Below, piece after piece: positions 15,501-23,024 of a stretch of 23,048 bases of DNA (position 1 is the stretch's first letter; every line of letters begins with the position of its first letter). A model generated the notes under the pieces. That model had not been told where the DNA came from and searched no databases. It saw nothing but the letters and a program-made list of their open reading frames with translations. Origin of the DNA: CAYSLC01 sp964431545 (GTDB lineage Bacteria; Desulfobacterota; Desulfobacteria; Desulfobacterales; JAABSP01). The position numbers were made by a program, and so were the translations under genes. The stretch is taken from positions 1 through 23,048 of the forward strand of contig CAYSLC010000069.1 in assembly GCA_964431545.1 (NCBI GenBank), in the 5' to 3' direction.

Positions 15501-18002
15501 GGTGATCGATTCATCCGCATCCCGGACGGCGTTGGGCGGCCCGCCCCCCCCGTCCCCCACATCCTCCCACGGCGGGTCGGCCGGATCGAGGCGGATCCTC
15601 CCCGAGACGGAATAGCCGGGCTGAAGCTCGATGTCGACCCGGCTGGGCCGCTGGGCATCGTTGACCACCTGAACCCGTTGGGTGATGATCCCCACCGCCG
15701 GATCGGGGAACCGGGAATCGGGATCATCGGCGCCGGACGGGACGGTGAACATGCCGGCCCTGACCACGTAGTCGTCGGTGCCGAGGCCGGTGATCCGGTA
15801 CGCGCCGGTCTCGGGATCGATGCCGCCGTTTTTGACCGTGGCCCGGACGGGATCGTTCCAGTCCCAGGGCCTCCGGGCCTCCACCACCACCCGGGCGGGA
15901 TCGACCGCCACGCCCGCGGCGGTGATCATCCCCTGGATGATCCCCTCGAAGGGCTTGAGGAAAAGGTCCCTTTCGGCCGCCCCGGAGAGGTTGACCAGTA
16001 CGGGCGCGTCGCCGGCGGCGTCCACCAGCTCGTACCCGTCGGCGAGCCAGGCATCCATCTCGTACCGGCCGTCATCGAGTCCGCCGATGACATAGGGGGC
16101 CCCCTGGTCGAGGCCCCGGGGCACCCGGACCTCGGTGCCGGCGGTCTCTCCGGAACCGGGGGACCAGACATCCACCCAGACCAAAAGATCCCCCCCCTCG
16201 GGGAACGCCTCGTCGATGAGCCCGGTGGTCTCCCCGAGGATGGTGAGGGTGCCGGAGATGGTGCCCCCCCGCTCAAGGGCGATTTCCCCCACATCCCGGT
16301 CCTCCCCCTGGGCCACGGCCACGTCCGTGATCCGCCGGCGCTTGAACCCGGAGACCTCGATCCCCACATGGTAGGTGCCGGCCGGTATCCCCTCGATCCG
16401 AAAGACGCCCGTGTCCATGGGCGTCGGCGTCTCGGACCAGGTTTCGTCGTTCCAGGTTTCTTCGGCGGCCTCGCAGCTCTCCCGGTCCGGGTATTGAGGG
16501 TCCCGGCACCGGCCGGGGGTATAGTACGGATCGATCTCCCCCCAGCCCCAGTACCGGTCCCGGGGGTCGTTCACGTTCACCGCGAGGACGTTGATCTCGG
16601 TCCACTGGTCCACCGCCACGGGGAGTTTCACGGTGCCCGCCAGGGTGGCGGCCCGGGTGAGGACCAGGGTGCCGGCCTCCCCTCCCTCCGTCGAGATCAT
16701 CACCAATGCCGACCGGGTGGCATAGGGTCCCACGCCGGCGGAGACACGGTATCGGGCCGCCTCGGCCGGCGGCACGTCGATGGAAAAGTCCTTGGAGGTC
16801 TCCCCCGGCGTGAAGAGGACCTCGGCGCTTCCCCATCCGACGCCGTCCTCGTTTACGGCGTCCACGGAGATCATCAGCTCCTCCCGTTCGACCCCCCACT
16901 GGTCCACAAAGGGCTGAAATGCGTCGGCCGGCTCGTCGGTGATCCCGTTGGCGTTCCGGTCGAGCTTGAGCACCCCGGTGATGGCCACCGCGTCCCGCAT
17001 GCGGATGGTTCCCATGTCGGCCCGGCCCTCTCCCGCCGGGATCTCCACGTCCATGCGGATCACCGTCGACTTGCCGGACGCCGACACCTGGACCATGTAG
17101 GCCTCCCCGTCCTTCAGACCGGTGACGGCGAAACCACCGTCGGCGCCGGTGGTGCCGGAGCCGAAGGCCGCGGCGGAGAAGGCGTCCACGGAGGCCCCCT
17201 CGATGGGCGCCCCTTCGGCGTCGACCACCCGGCCGGTGAGCAGGGCGCTTCGGATCCGTATGACCAGGCTCCGGTGGGCCTCGGCGGGTCCGTAGGTACC
17301 GTCGCCGTTCTCGTCCACCCAGACCCCGATGGGGTAGTCGCCGTTGGGGTAGAGCTGGAAAGCGTCGTCCATGGGAAGCCAGATATCGGTGATCAGCATA
17401 TCCCGGCCCACGACGCCGGTCCGGGTGGAATCCCAGCGGGATTGATACCACTCCCAGTCGAAAGCGTCCTCGGGGAACCCGACCACCGACTCGGTGGCCG
17501 GATCCCAGGACAAGGGGAGGGTCCGTCCCCGGAGCTGGGCCTCGGGGTAGTCCTCGGGGATGGTGATCTCCCAGGAGAGGGGATCGTCGGACGGATCATC
17601 GGGGGTTCCGTTGTCGGGCCGGTTCCAGGGGTGCTCGGGGCTGTTCGGATCGAAGGGGTCGAGGCGGCCGTCGCCGTCGGAATCGGTCACCAGCCGGATC
17701 TCCCGGAAAACCTCCCCGCCGGGGCCGCCCGTCCACATGGCCCCGATCTGGAGATAGGTGGCCCCCGGCCCCAGCACCAGGGCCGGCTCGGGAGGTTCGG
17801 CCGTGGAGAAGAGGGTCCCGAAGGTCCCGGGGGTCACGGCCCCCGGATCGATCTCCATGTCCCCGCCGGCGACCCCCAGAAGCACGTCGTCGACCCCGGC
17901 GTGGGCCCCCGCGCCGAGAAACGCGCCCGCCAGAAAGGCGAGGAGCATATACCCCGTTCGAAAGACCGACCCCCTGCCACCGATGCGTAAACCTCTGCTC
18001 AT
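12570..18002 (-). CDS. Giant secreted protein with repeated carboxypeptidase-regulatory/Cna-B-like domains and a C-terminal sorting-like tag
   Basis: This 1810-residue protein has a signal peptide (1-35, cleavage after AHA). Calcium-loop-like motifs are D107-SDGDGRLD, D230-ENGDGTYG and D348-RNANGITD. About ten copies of a beta-sandwich module follow, each opening like SGxL or AGRLTDTDGDPVAGVTV and ending in a YRITGL-type strand (for example about 253-310, LLTGRVVDAEGAPIEGA). They fit the carboxypeptidase-regulatory or Cna-B-like group, which act as structural rods or adhesive stalks. The end has SGGGESSDCFI (Cys1771), a hydrophobic stretch (about 1786-1800) and a basic end (RAETERR), the three-part layout of C-terminal sorting tags. 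ATG 18002 overlaps the preceding stop by 4 nt (ATGA). It probably sits on the cell surface. No catalytic domain was seen. The copy number is by eye. Confidence 0.88.
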   Translation of the reverse strand: MSRGLRIGGRGSVFRTGYMLLAFLAGAFLGAGAHAGVDDVLLGVAGGDMEIDPGAVTPGTFGTLFSTAEPPEPALVLGPGATYLQIGAMWTGGPGGEVFREIRLVTDSDGDGRLDPFDPNSPEHPWNRPDNGTPDDPSDDPLSWEITIPEDYPEAQLRGRTLPLSWDPATESVVGFPEDAFDWEWYQSRWDSTRTGVVGRDMLITDIWLPMDDAFQLYPNGDYPIGVWVDENGDGTYGPAEAHRSLVIRIRSALLTGRVVDAEGAPIEGASVDAFSAAAFGSGTTGADGGFAVTGLKDGEAYMVQVSASGKSTVIRMDVEIPAGEGRADMGTIRMRDAVAITGVLKLDRNANGITDEPADAFQPFVDQWGVEREELMISVDAVNEDGVGWGSAEVLFTPGETSKDFSIDVPPAEAARYRVSAGVGPYATRSALVMISTEGGEAGTLVLTRAATLAGTVKLPVAVDQWTEINVLAVNVNDPRDRYWGWGEIDPYYTPGRCRDPQYPDRESCEAAEETWNDETWSETPTPMDTGVFRIEGIPAGTYHVGIEVSGFKRRRITDVAVAQGEDRDVGEIALERGGTISGTLTILGETTGLIDEAFPEGGDLLVWVDVWSPGSGETAGTEVRVPRGLDQGAPYVIGGLDDGRYEMDAWLADGYELVDAAGDAPVLVNLSGAAERDLFLKPFEGIIQGMITAAGVAVDPARVVVEARRPWDWNDPVRATVKNGGIDPETGAYRITGLGTDDYVVRAGMFTVPSGADDPDSRFPDPAVGIITQRVQVVNDAQRPSRVDIELQPGYSVSGRIRLDPADPPWEDVGDGGGGPPNAVRDADESITIADDLAGEFVRAIPMDTVFQAGIDAGDALLGRIVDNGDGTAGYRIDGLSQGAYLIVPPLASQRILDKTPVDYGDFADLFDLFGGTATRHWTVDPRLVVIHEDSPADEDFLLSNGHTVSGTITLPESQTISDGENDLWSWVGHLSLQTPEEILPGHQRILLKRDFNGTDTVDFSFTHVADGDYQAYFWTDLYVAESVRVTVAGADAAADLAVSAGVDLVGRLVDAETGEAVTAEDGVRVICESVPFVEGSYRETSAESWSRSYIEDGSDLQGGGPGADDGRENGTPGQFHLTAVESGLEYIIVVESDHGRRERGGKNYVGRVIAGIEVPAGATGEIDVGTLDLTEGITLAGRLTDTDGDPVAGVTVAAAPSDEHDGVAETTAVSDRTGNYVLFGIDPEVEGYDLMAAPRPWLFEDWGKQVEWGEERRYNIDPATIDPETGRTAGADITLRRPTASLEGRITIPGGARFMLPFLADVGESFPGAYILLQRKGVVYRDMLEGIEGITRPRPKGARTATYRIENIQPGTYRVAFMNYGLPRAVIDNVVFAEGEHKVINASWDNDFFRISGTLSLDGGGEPSTSDISGVLCLNLADRSVVFGRLAKEADDTYSAYEVAGLAGSDTYQLIFFSDAGIDDTPAVFAAGEPFTPGYADVPLDVAIARDPEPILILRALRDPETPDRFRLAIFTTDYLSDEAVSVAETEPAGDADGARLFLRSGGGSLSEVALSADRRRITAIYDGTGAGTVELVLAVHYGTEAQSKVVDFTFDAGARGLNSDVVIPYIDEQFALGGGDPTRVHIPAGTFETEGGRNAVVAIERASSDGSAPGLPAGISPAGDRYTITATDPETGDPPAFKGPLTVQLRYDPAAAPETGNLHVYQRSGDTWVRKTDNRVLDPENATLAVEVAGLSDFVVGYGEIPEAPETGTRPVVISGGGESSDCFIGAAEHSGRPVRRLLLVLPPILMAVLLCGRAETERRPP

Positions 18003-18739
18003 TGCTTTGTCATCCTGCTTCCGATGTCCACTGAAAAGGGAGAAAGTGCCTCATCCCGCGCCCTTGCGGCCCGAACCCTGATCTCATGCCGGCGTTTCAG
18101 ACGATTCCGTCGAACCTGGAACCGTCGGATCCGTTCGACCTGTTGCCGGCGGTCGGCTTCCTCCCTTGCCCGCCGCATCTGGCGGACGGTGGGCCGGTAA
18201 TCGGGACGCCCGTGGCCCCGCCTGGGATCGAGCACCGGGGTCCCTAGAGGCCCGCGGGTGAACCGGATCCCCTTTTTCAGGAGATCCTTCCCCTTGATGG
18301 TCCGGCCGGTGTCGCCGGTCAGGGCGGCCGCCGGCCCCGCCCTTTCCCCCTCCGGATTCCCCCCTCCGGTCGGCTTTCCGGAATAGACCCAAAAATCGAT
18401 TCCGCCGGGGTCGCCCTCCGTAAAGAGCCACACTTCCCGGATCCGGCTCTCCGCCTTGGAGGGCCCCGCGTAGGAGAAGGCGTGGCTGTACCGGGACGCC
18501 AGGCGCCGGAGGGCCGATTCCGGATCTTTTTCGAAGCGGACGGCCGCATCCACCGGACGGTCCCGGAGCCGCTCATCCAGATAGACCTCGAATCCGCCCT
18601 CCGCCGACAGCCGCTCCAGGAATCCGCCGAGGGTCGCCGGCTCCGGGCGCCCCGCGCCGTCCCGATCCGGAACTTGCACGGAGCCCGCCCAGGCCGTGGA
18701 CCCCGCGAAAACGGCGGCGACCAGAACCAGGCGCCGCAT
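17999..18739 (-). CDS. Small secreted protein with STN-like domain and Arg-rich C-terminus
   Basis: This 246-residue protein has a signal peptide (1-18, RRLVLVAAVFAGSTAWA). Residues about 37-106 (FLERLSAEGGFEVYLDERL, RPVDAAVRFEKDPESALRRLASRY, then REVWLF) have the pattern of the STN domain found at the N-terminus of secretins and TonB receptors, or a related periplasmic domain; similarity is weak. A Gly/Pro-rich stretch follows, and residues 187-230 form a strongly basic, Arg-rich helix, unusual for an exported protein. The start is ATG 18739, before the signal peptide. A longer form from 18814 lacks a convincing ribosome site, and no good Shine-Dalgarno precedes 18739 either. The stop overlaps the giant gene's ATG by 4 nt, so the two are probably coupled and functionally linked. 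Confidence 0.72.
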   Translation of the reverse strand: MRRLVLVAAVFAGSTAWAGSVQVPDRDGAGRPEPATLGGFLERLSAEGGFEVYLDERLRDRPVDAAVRFEKDPESALRRLASRYSHAFSYAGPSKAESRIREVWLFTEGDPGGIDFWVYSGKPTGGGNPEGERAGPAAALTGDTGRTIKGKDLLKKGIRFTRGPLGTPVLDPRRGHGRPDYRPTVRQMRRAREEADRRQQVERIRRFQVRRNRLKRRHEIRVRAARARDEALSPFSVDIGSRMTKQ

Positions 18740-18789
18740 CAGGTACAAGGATCTCCCCTTCCCCATCCCGAACCCCCCTTCCCCATCAT

Positions 18790-18817
18790 CCATCACCCAT
18801 AACCCATCACCCATAAC
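18790..18817. repeat. Two perfect tandem copies of a 14-bp unit in an intergenic gap
   Basis: The unit CCATCACCCATAAC occurs at 18790-18803 and again at 18804-18817, with degenerate partial units on both sides. It lies in the 93-nt gap between the FecR-domain gene and the STN-like gene, in an unusually low-G stretch on this strand. No gene is seen in it. Confidence 0.85.
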
Positions 18818-18832
18818 CTACTAACCTATCCC

Positions 18833-20668
18833 CTAATACTCCCCGGCCGTGCCCACGGCGGCGCCGCTGAAGGTCCCGGCCCCGGCGTCGAACCGACCGG
18901 CCGCGCCCCCCTCGAACGAAACGGCCCTCTCCGGGGACAGGTTTCCGGACCCGTTCTCCACCAGCCCGGTCCAGCAGCCGTCGTTCCAGGAGCGCACCGA
19001 GAACTCGGCCCGGAGGCCGCCGCCGGAGAGCACCACCGGTTCGGCCGGAACCGCCGTGAAGGAGCCGGACACCCCGGCCGTGGCCCACAGGGCCGGCGGT
19101 CCGCCGGCGGCATATCCCAGAAAAACCACGTCTTCAAGGGCCACATCGAGGCCGCCGCCGGCCCCCGTCAGGGTTGCCCGTCCCACTTCGAAGGCGGGGA
19201 TATCCAGGGACCGGAGCCCTCCGCCCCCCTCGCCGAGCATCTCGAAAAAGCGATCCGTGGTCATGGTGACCCACCGCCCCGTCCCCTGCCAGCTCTCCGA
19301 TCCGGGATCATAGGCGCCGGTGAGGTCCCCGCCCCCCATGCCGGTGACGCAGGACCGCCAGTCCACCCAGGCGGAGGCGACGTCCGCCTCCACGGTGCCC
19401 TCCGTCCATCGCCTTCCGGTAAAATGGTCGAACCGGCCGGTGGTCCCCTCCAGATAGGCCAGGTCGAGGCCCCAGGAATCGAAGGTGGCGCCGTCGATCC
19501 CCTGATAGGTGCCGGAGACGAAGGCGTTGGTGATCCGCCAGTCCCCATCGGTGAGTCGGGTCTCCTCCCGGACCATGGGGCTGACGAAGATGGATCCCCC
19601 GCGCTCGGAACCATCGAGGAAGTAACCCGAGGTATTGCCCACGTAAAGCTCCCAGGTCTCCGTGAGGTAATTGGAGAGATCGTCCCGGGAGACGCCGGGG
19701 AGCCGGCCCATGGGGATGAATTCCCCGGTCTCCGGGATCCGGATCCCCACGGCGCCGGCGGCGTCCGTCTCCAGGCCGTAGAAGTAGCCGTCGTCGGCTT
19801 CGAAGGCGCCGATGTCGATGTAGGCCGTCTCCAGAAGATCCTCTTTCATCTCCAGCCGGTCCCCGGCGCCGAGAAAGCCGAAGGCGGGGCCCATCCCCCG
19901 GCCGGGGGAACCGGCCCGCCGTCCGCCCTCCGGTGGGCCGGCGGTCCCCCCGGCCCCTTCCCCCTCGGGTCCCTCCCCGGGACCGGTCCCGGAACCCGTC
20001 GTTTCGCCGCCCGCGTCGGCGGCGGGGCCGGAGACGGCGGTCTCCTCCAGGTGCATCCGCAGCTCCAGGGCGGAGACGGGACGAATCATGGGCAGGGCGT
20101 CGAACCCCTCGATGATCATCGCCTCCCCGGCCTCGATGAAGACCTCCTCCTCGGGCCGCTGGATGTTGTACCCGTACCCCTCCCCCTCCCGGAAGACGGC
20201 GCTGCTCACCCCCCGCTGGTAGGCGGTGAAAAAATCGGTGCCCCGGACCCCGGCGACCATGGTGGGGGTCTTCACCTCGAAGCGCCCCTCGTCCCCCCCT
20301 CCGCCGAACCACCGGGCCATCTTCTTCCGGACGATGGACCGGAGTTTGCCCCGGAACAGGGTGAGGCGCCCCTCGGAGCGGTCCCCGTCGACGGCGTAGC
20401 GCTCCACCGCCACCCGGGAGCCGGGGGCGATCCGTACGATGGACCCGTCGATGAAGGTGATCTCCGCCTTGGCGTCGCTCTTGGTGCGGATGATGTCCCG
20501 TCGCTCCACCAGGTCCCCCGGGGCCGCTTCCCGGGCCGAATCCCCGGGCGAGGTGATGTCCACCCGCCCCACCACCGCGGTCAGCTCCCCCACCGGAGCG
20601 GCCGTGGCCGGTCCCGCCGCGGACAAAACCATTGCCGCCATTGCCAGGACGATCGTCGGTATCTTCAT
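18833..20668 (-). CDS. Secreted FecR-domain protein with beta-rich C-terminal region
   Basis: This 611-residue protein has a signal peptide (1-23, AGPATA then APVG). A FecR-type beta domain lies at about 28-170: ERRDIIRTKSDAKAEITFIDG, IAPGSRVAVERY, and TMVAGVRGTDFF, a hallmark of the family. Unlike the FecR of siderophore signalling, it has no cytoplasmic anti-sigma part, so it acts outside the inner membrane. A Gly/Pro/Glu-rich linker (about 205-260) leads to a long beta-rich region with Gly- and aromatic-rich strands (GSFTAVP, FEGGAAGRFDAGAGTFSGAAVG) that could be a small barrel like that of Slam-exported proteins; this is inference. ATG 20668 follows AAAGGAT. It lies 46 nt after the TPR/barrel gene and probably in the same transcript. 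Confidence 0.88.
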   Translation of the reverse strand: MKIPTIVLAMAAMVLSAAGPATAAPVGELTAVVGRVDITSPGDSAREAAPGDLVERRDIIRTKSDAKAEITFIDGSIVRIAPGSRVAVERYAVDGDRSEGRLTLFRGKLRSIVRKKMARWFGGGGDEGRFEVKTPTMVAGVRGTDFFTAYQRGVSSAVFREGEGYGYNIQRPEEEVFIEAGEAMIIEGFDALPMIRPVSALELRMHLEETAVSGPAADAGGETTGSGTGPGEGPEGEGAGGTAGPPEGGRRAGSPGRGMGPAFGFLGAGDRLEMKEDLLETAYIDIGAFEADDGYFYGLETDAAGAVGIRIPETGEFIPMGRLPGVSRDDLSNYLTETWELYVGNTSGYFLDGSERGGSIFVSPMVREETRLTDGDWRITNAFVSGTYQGIDGATFDSWGLDLAYLEGTTGRFDHFTGRRWTEGTVEADVASAWVDWRSCVTGMGGGDLTGAYDPGSESWQGTGRWVTMTTDRFFEMLGEGGGGLRSLDIPAFEVGRATLTGAGGGLDVALEDVVFLGYAAGGPPALWATAGVSGSFTAVPAEPVVLSGGGLRAEFSVRSWNDGCWTGLVENGSGNLSPERAVSFEGGAAGRFDAGAGTFSGAAVGTAGEY

Positions 20669-20714
20669 GGTGTCGTTATCCTTTTGGATCGATTCCCGAT
20701 GGCTCTCTTCCGGC

Positions 20715-22241
20715 TCAGTAGCGAAGCTCCACCCCCAGGGAAGTCAGATTCCGGGTGTAATCGTAGATGGCCAGATTGGAGTTGCTCCGGGTCCGGGTGT
20801 GGTGAAGGAGAAGGCTCAGGTGCCGGTGGATGTCCCAGGTGACCCCCCCGGAGACGGCATTGGTATTGTCCTCCCGCGCCTTTCCGAAGATGGAGTGGAC
20901 GTTGTCATATTCCTGGAGGAACGCCTCCACGCCCAGGCGGAGTGTCAGGTCGTCGGTGACGGCGTACTGGGAGGAGAGGAGGAACCGGTGCCCGGTGTTC
21001 TCCCAGTTGGCGCCGTCGGTCTCCTCCAGGACGTACTGGTAGCCGAGATTGAAAAAGAGCCCGTCCGCCGCCCTCCAGATCCAGCTCAGGGAGCCGGAGC
21101 CCCCTTCCGCGTCCCGATCCTCCTCGGAAAGAGCGGGGGGATCGAAGAAGTTCTTCCCCTCGTAGGCGGCCTGGAGTTCCAGAAAGTGGTCATCCGCGGG
21201 AATCCAGCGGATCACCGGCCCCAGGGAGAGCTGATCCATGTAGGCGGCGTAGTCGGGGTTCCGCCGCAGGTAGTGGGTGTACCGCCCCTTGAGGCCCGCG
21301 GACCAGCCGTCCAGCGCCAGACCCGGCAGGAGGGTGACGGTGTTGCCGATGATGTCGTGGCTGTCGCCCACGTGCTGGTGGAGGTTGGCCAGGGCCGCGT
21401 ACCGGCCGTGGAAGGTAAACCGCCCCTCGATCTCGGGCGCGTACTCCAAAGAGAGGATATCGGTGGTGGTGAACCCCTCTTCGTCGGTGATGCCGGTGGC
21501 CGCCGCGTCGTCGGTGGGCTTCAGGACCATGTTGGTGTCGTATTGCCCCAGAAGGGAGAGGGTGATCCGCAGGGGGCGCTCCGCAAAGAGACGGTCGTCG
21601 ACCATCTCGGCGTACCGGCGGGCAAAGGCGGCCAAATCCGAGTCGGGGGCCCGGTCCACCACCCGGGCGAAGGCGGTCCTGGCCGCCTCCATCTCCCCGG
21701 CCCGGAGGCGGCAGAGGGCGATCTGGTAGTCGCAGGACTGGGCCAGCTCGGGGTCGATGGCCTTGGCCCGGGCGAACGCCTCGGCCGCGGCGGCGTACCG
21801 CCCTTGTTTCTTGAGGAGCCGGCCCTCCAGCAAGGCGACCCTGGCGGGGAAGAGGCCCGCTGTCTCGGCCGCCTCGATCCACCTTTCCGCCTCTGTTTGG
21901 GCCTCCGGGGAGGAGAGGATGAGCAACAGGTCGATGAGTTCCACCATCGCCTCTCGGATCTTCGGGGTCAGGGTGACGGCGTCCCGGAGGTGGGGAAGCG
22001 CCTCGGGAAACCTGGCGGCACCCTTGTAGGCCATCCCAAGAAAAAAAGCGGCCAGGGAGGAGTCGGGCTCCCGCTGGCGGGCCTTCTCCAGCAGCGGAAT
22101 GGCCTCTTCGTAATTCTCCGCCCGGACCTGATCGATCCCCTCCCGGGTCACCCCGGATTGGGCCATGGCCGCCTGGGCGCACAACAGCAGCGCCGCCACC
22201 AGGCCCCCCCACCGGCATCGGCGCCGGAAAAATCGCTCCAT
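20715..22241 (-). CDS. TPR-domain outer-membrane beta-barrel protein with Slam-like layout
   Basis: This 508-residue protein has a signal peptide (1-27, ending AQAAMA). TPR-like helical repeats cover about 30-215 (AENYEEAIPLLEKARQREPD, GRYAAAAEAFARAKAIDPE, and others). A beta-barrel of about 14 strands follows from about 224 (LSLLGQYDTNMVLKP) to the C-terminus LGVELRY, whose final aromatic residue is typical of barrel proteins recognised by BamA. Signal, periplasmic TPR and barrel in about 500 residues is the layout of Slam (surface lipoprotein assembly modulator, DUF560), which moves proteins to the cell surface. Direct Slam homology is not certain; many TPR-porin proteins share this plan. 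ATG 22241 has GAGGGG 8 nt upstream. Neighbours (FecR protein 46 nt downstream, lipoprotein 129 nt upstream) are candidate clients. Confidence 0.88.
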   Translation of the reverse strand: MERFFRRRCRWGGLVAALLLCAQAAMAQSGVTREGIDQVRAENYEEAIPLLEKARQREPDSSLAAFFLGMAYKGAARFPEALPHLRDAVTLTPKIREAMVELIDLLLILSSPEAQTEAERWIEAAETAGLFPARVALLEGRLLKKQGRYAAAAEAFARAKAIDPELAQSCDYQIALCRLRAGEMEAARTAFARVVDRAPDSDLAAFARRYAEMVDDRLFAERPLRITLSLLGQYDTNMVLKPTDDAAATGITDEEGFTTTDILSLEYAPEIEGRFTFHGRYAALANLHQHVGDSHDIIGNTVTLLPGLALDGWSAGLKGRYTHYLRRNPDYAAYMDQLSLGPVIRWIPADDHFLELQAAYEGKNFFDPPALSEEDRDAEGGSGSLSWIWRAADGLFFNLGYQYVLEETDGANWENTGHRFLLSSQYAVTDDLTLRLGVEAFLQEYDNVHSIFGKAREDNTNAVSGGVTWDIHRHLSLLLHHTRTRSNSNLAIYDYTRNLTSLGVELRY

Positions 22242-22331
22242 GTCGAATCCCCTCGCCTGGGCGGGCGATCTCCGCCGTCACCATCCATTCTCTCTCCGGC
22301 GGTGCCTCCCCCCCGTTTCCGTTGCCGGGAA

Positions 22332-22359
22332 TCTATACAGATTGGAGGGCGCTTTTCAA
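22332..22359 (-). promoter_or_regulatory. Putative sigma-70-type promoter of the surface cluster
   Basis: On the minus strand, TTGAAA (22354-22359, five of six consensus bases) and TATAGA (22332-22337, four of six) are 16 nt apart, 91 nt before the TPR/barrel ATG and 11 nt after the lipoprotein stop. It could drive the TPR/barrel, FecR, STN-like and giant genes separately from the lipoprotein. Confidence 0.5.
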
Positions 22360-22370
22360 GGGATTTTTCC

Positions 22371-23024
22371 CTACTCTTCCCCCCGCAGGACGCTCCCGGT
22401 GGTGTCGATGAACAGGTACTCGGTGTCGTCATCGGCCAAAAAGAAGATGGGCGAATCGGTCCATTTGGTCAGATCCCCCTCGTCGTAGACCCGCAGATAG
22501 TAGACACCGGAGTCCACATCGTTGAACTCGTCGCAGTCGACGAGTTCCTCCAGATCGAAGGTGGCGATGGGCTGGTCGGTCTCCCGGCGCAGTTCCACGA
22601 TGTATTCCGCGTCGTCGTGGTTGCAGACGCTGATCCGCCCCTCCCCGCTGACGCCGCCGCCGAGCACGCCGATGTCGCCGCCGGCCGCGATGAAGACGAC
22701 CGTCCGGACATCCGGGTTTTCCGGAATCAGAAAATCGGAGGACCGGCCGATGAATCCGACCCCTTGCCGGTACACATCCACGTAATAGGTGCCCACCACG
22801 ATGTCTCCCAGCACCTGGCAATTGGAATCCCCGGGGACCGGCGCCCCCAGGGTGGCGCCCCGGACGATCTCGCCGTCCCGGGCCCGCCGAAGCTCCACAT
22901 CGTAGACGGCCGGGTTGTAGTTACACACCCCCAACTCCCCTTCTTCCGGATTGTCCTTCCCGTCTTCACTGCACCCGACGGCCGCCAGGCTGAACAGCAG
23001 CAGTCCGATCCAGAGCATTGACAT
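22371..23024 (-). CDS. Lipoprotein with an internally duplicated domain
   Basis: This 217-residue protein has a lipobox (LAAVGC, Cys18), so it is predicted to be lipidated. The mature part holds two similar units: about 32-112 (VCNYNPAVYDVELRR, VVGTYYVDVYRQG, VRTVVFI) and 131-208 (VCNHDDAEYIVELRR, DSGVYYLRVYDEG, TEYLFI). A Gly-rich bridge separates them. Each unit has a Cys in VCN and a second Cys about 30-40 residues later (NCQ, DCDE), suggesting one disulphide per unit. The family is unknown to me. ATG 23024 gives a short, typical lipoprotein signal; ATG 23018 is also possible. It lies 24 nt from the window edge, so its own promoter and any upstream operon gene are not visible. It may be a client or partner of the barrel protein. 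Confidence 0.85.
   Translation of the reverse strand: MSMLWIGLLLFSLAAVGCSEDGKDNPEEGELGVCNYNPAVYDVELRRARDGEIVRGATLGAPVPGDSNCQVLGDIVVGTYYVDVYRQGVGFIGRSSDFLIPENPDVRTVVFIAAGGDIGVLGGGVSGEGRISVCNHDDAEYIVELRRETDQPIATFDLEELVDCDEFNDVDSGVYYLRVYDEGDLTKWTDSPIFFLADDDTEYLFIDTTGSVLRGEE

Noticed and set aside
11073..17990. Very long open frame on the + strand opposite the giant gene and the ATPase gene
   Set aside because: It is a GC-rich antisense shadow: its residues are dominated by Gly, Pro, Val, Asp and His with no recognisable domain, while the minus-strand proteins have clear motifs and ribosome sites.
18833..20668. FecR protein as an anti-sigma regulator of siderophore uptake
   Set aside because: It begins with a cleavable signal peptide, lacks a cytoplasmic domain and transmembrane helix, and no sigma factor or TonB receptor gene is nearby.
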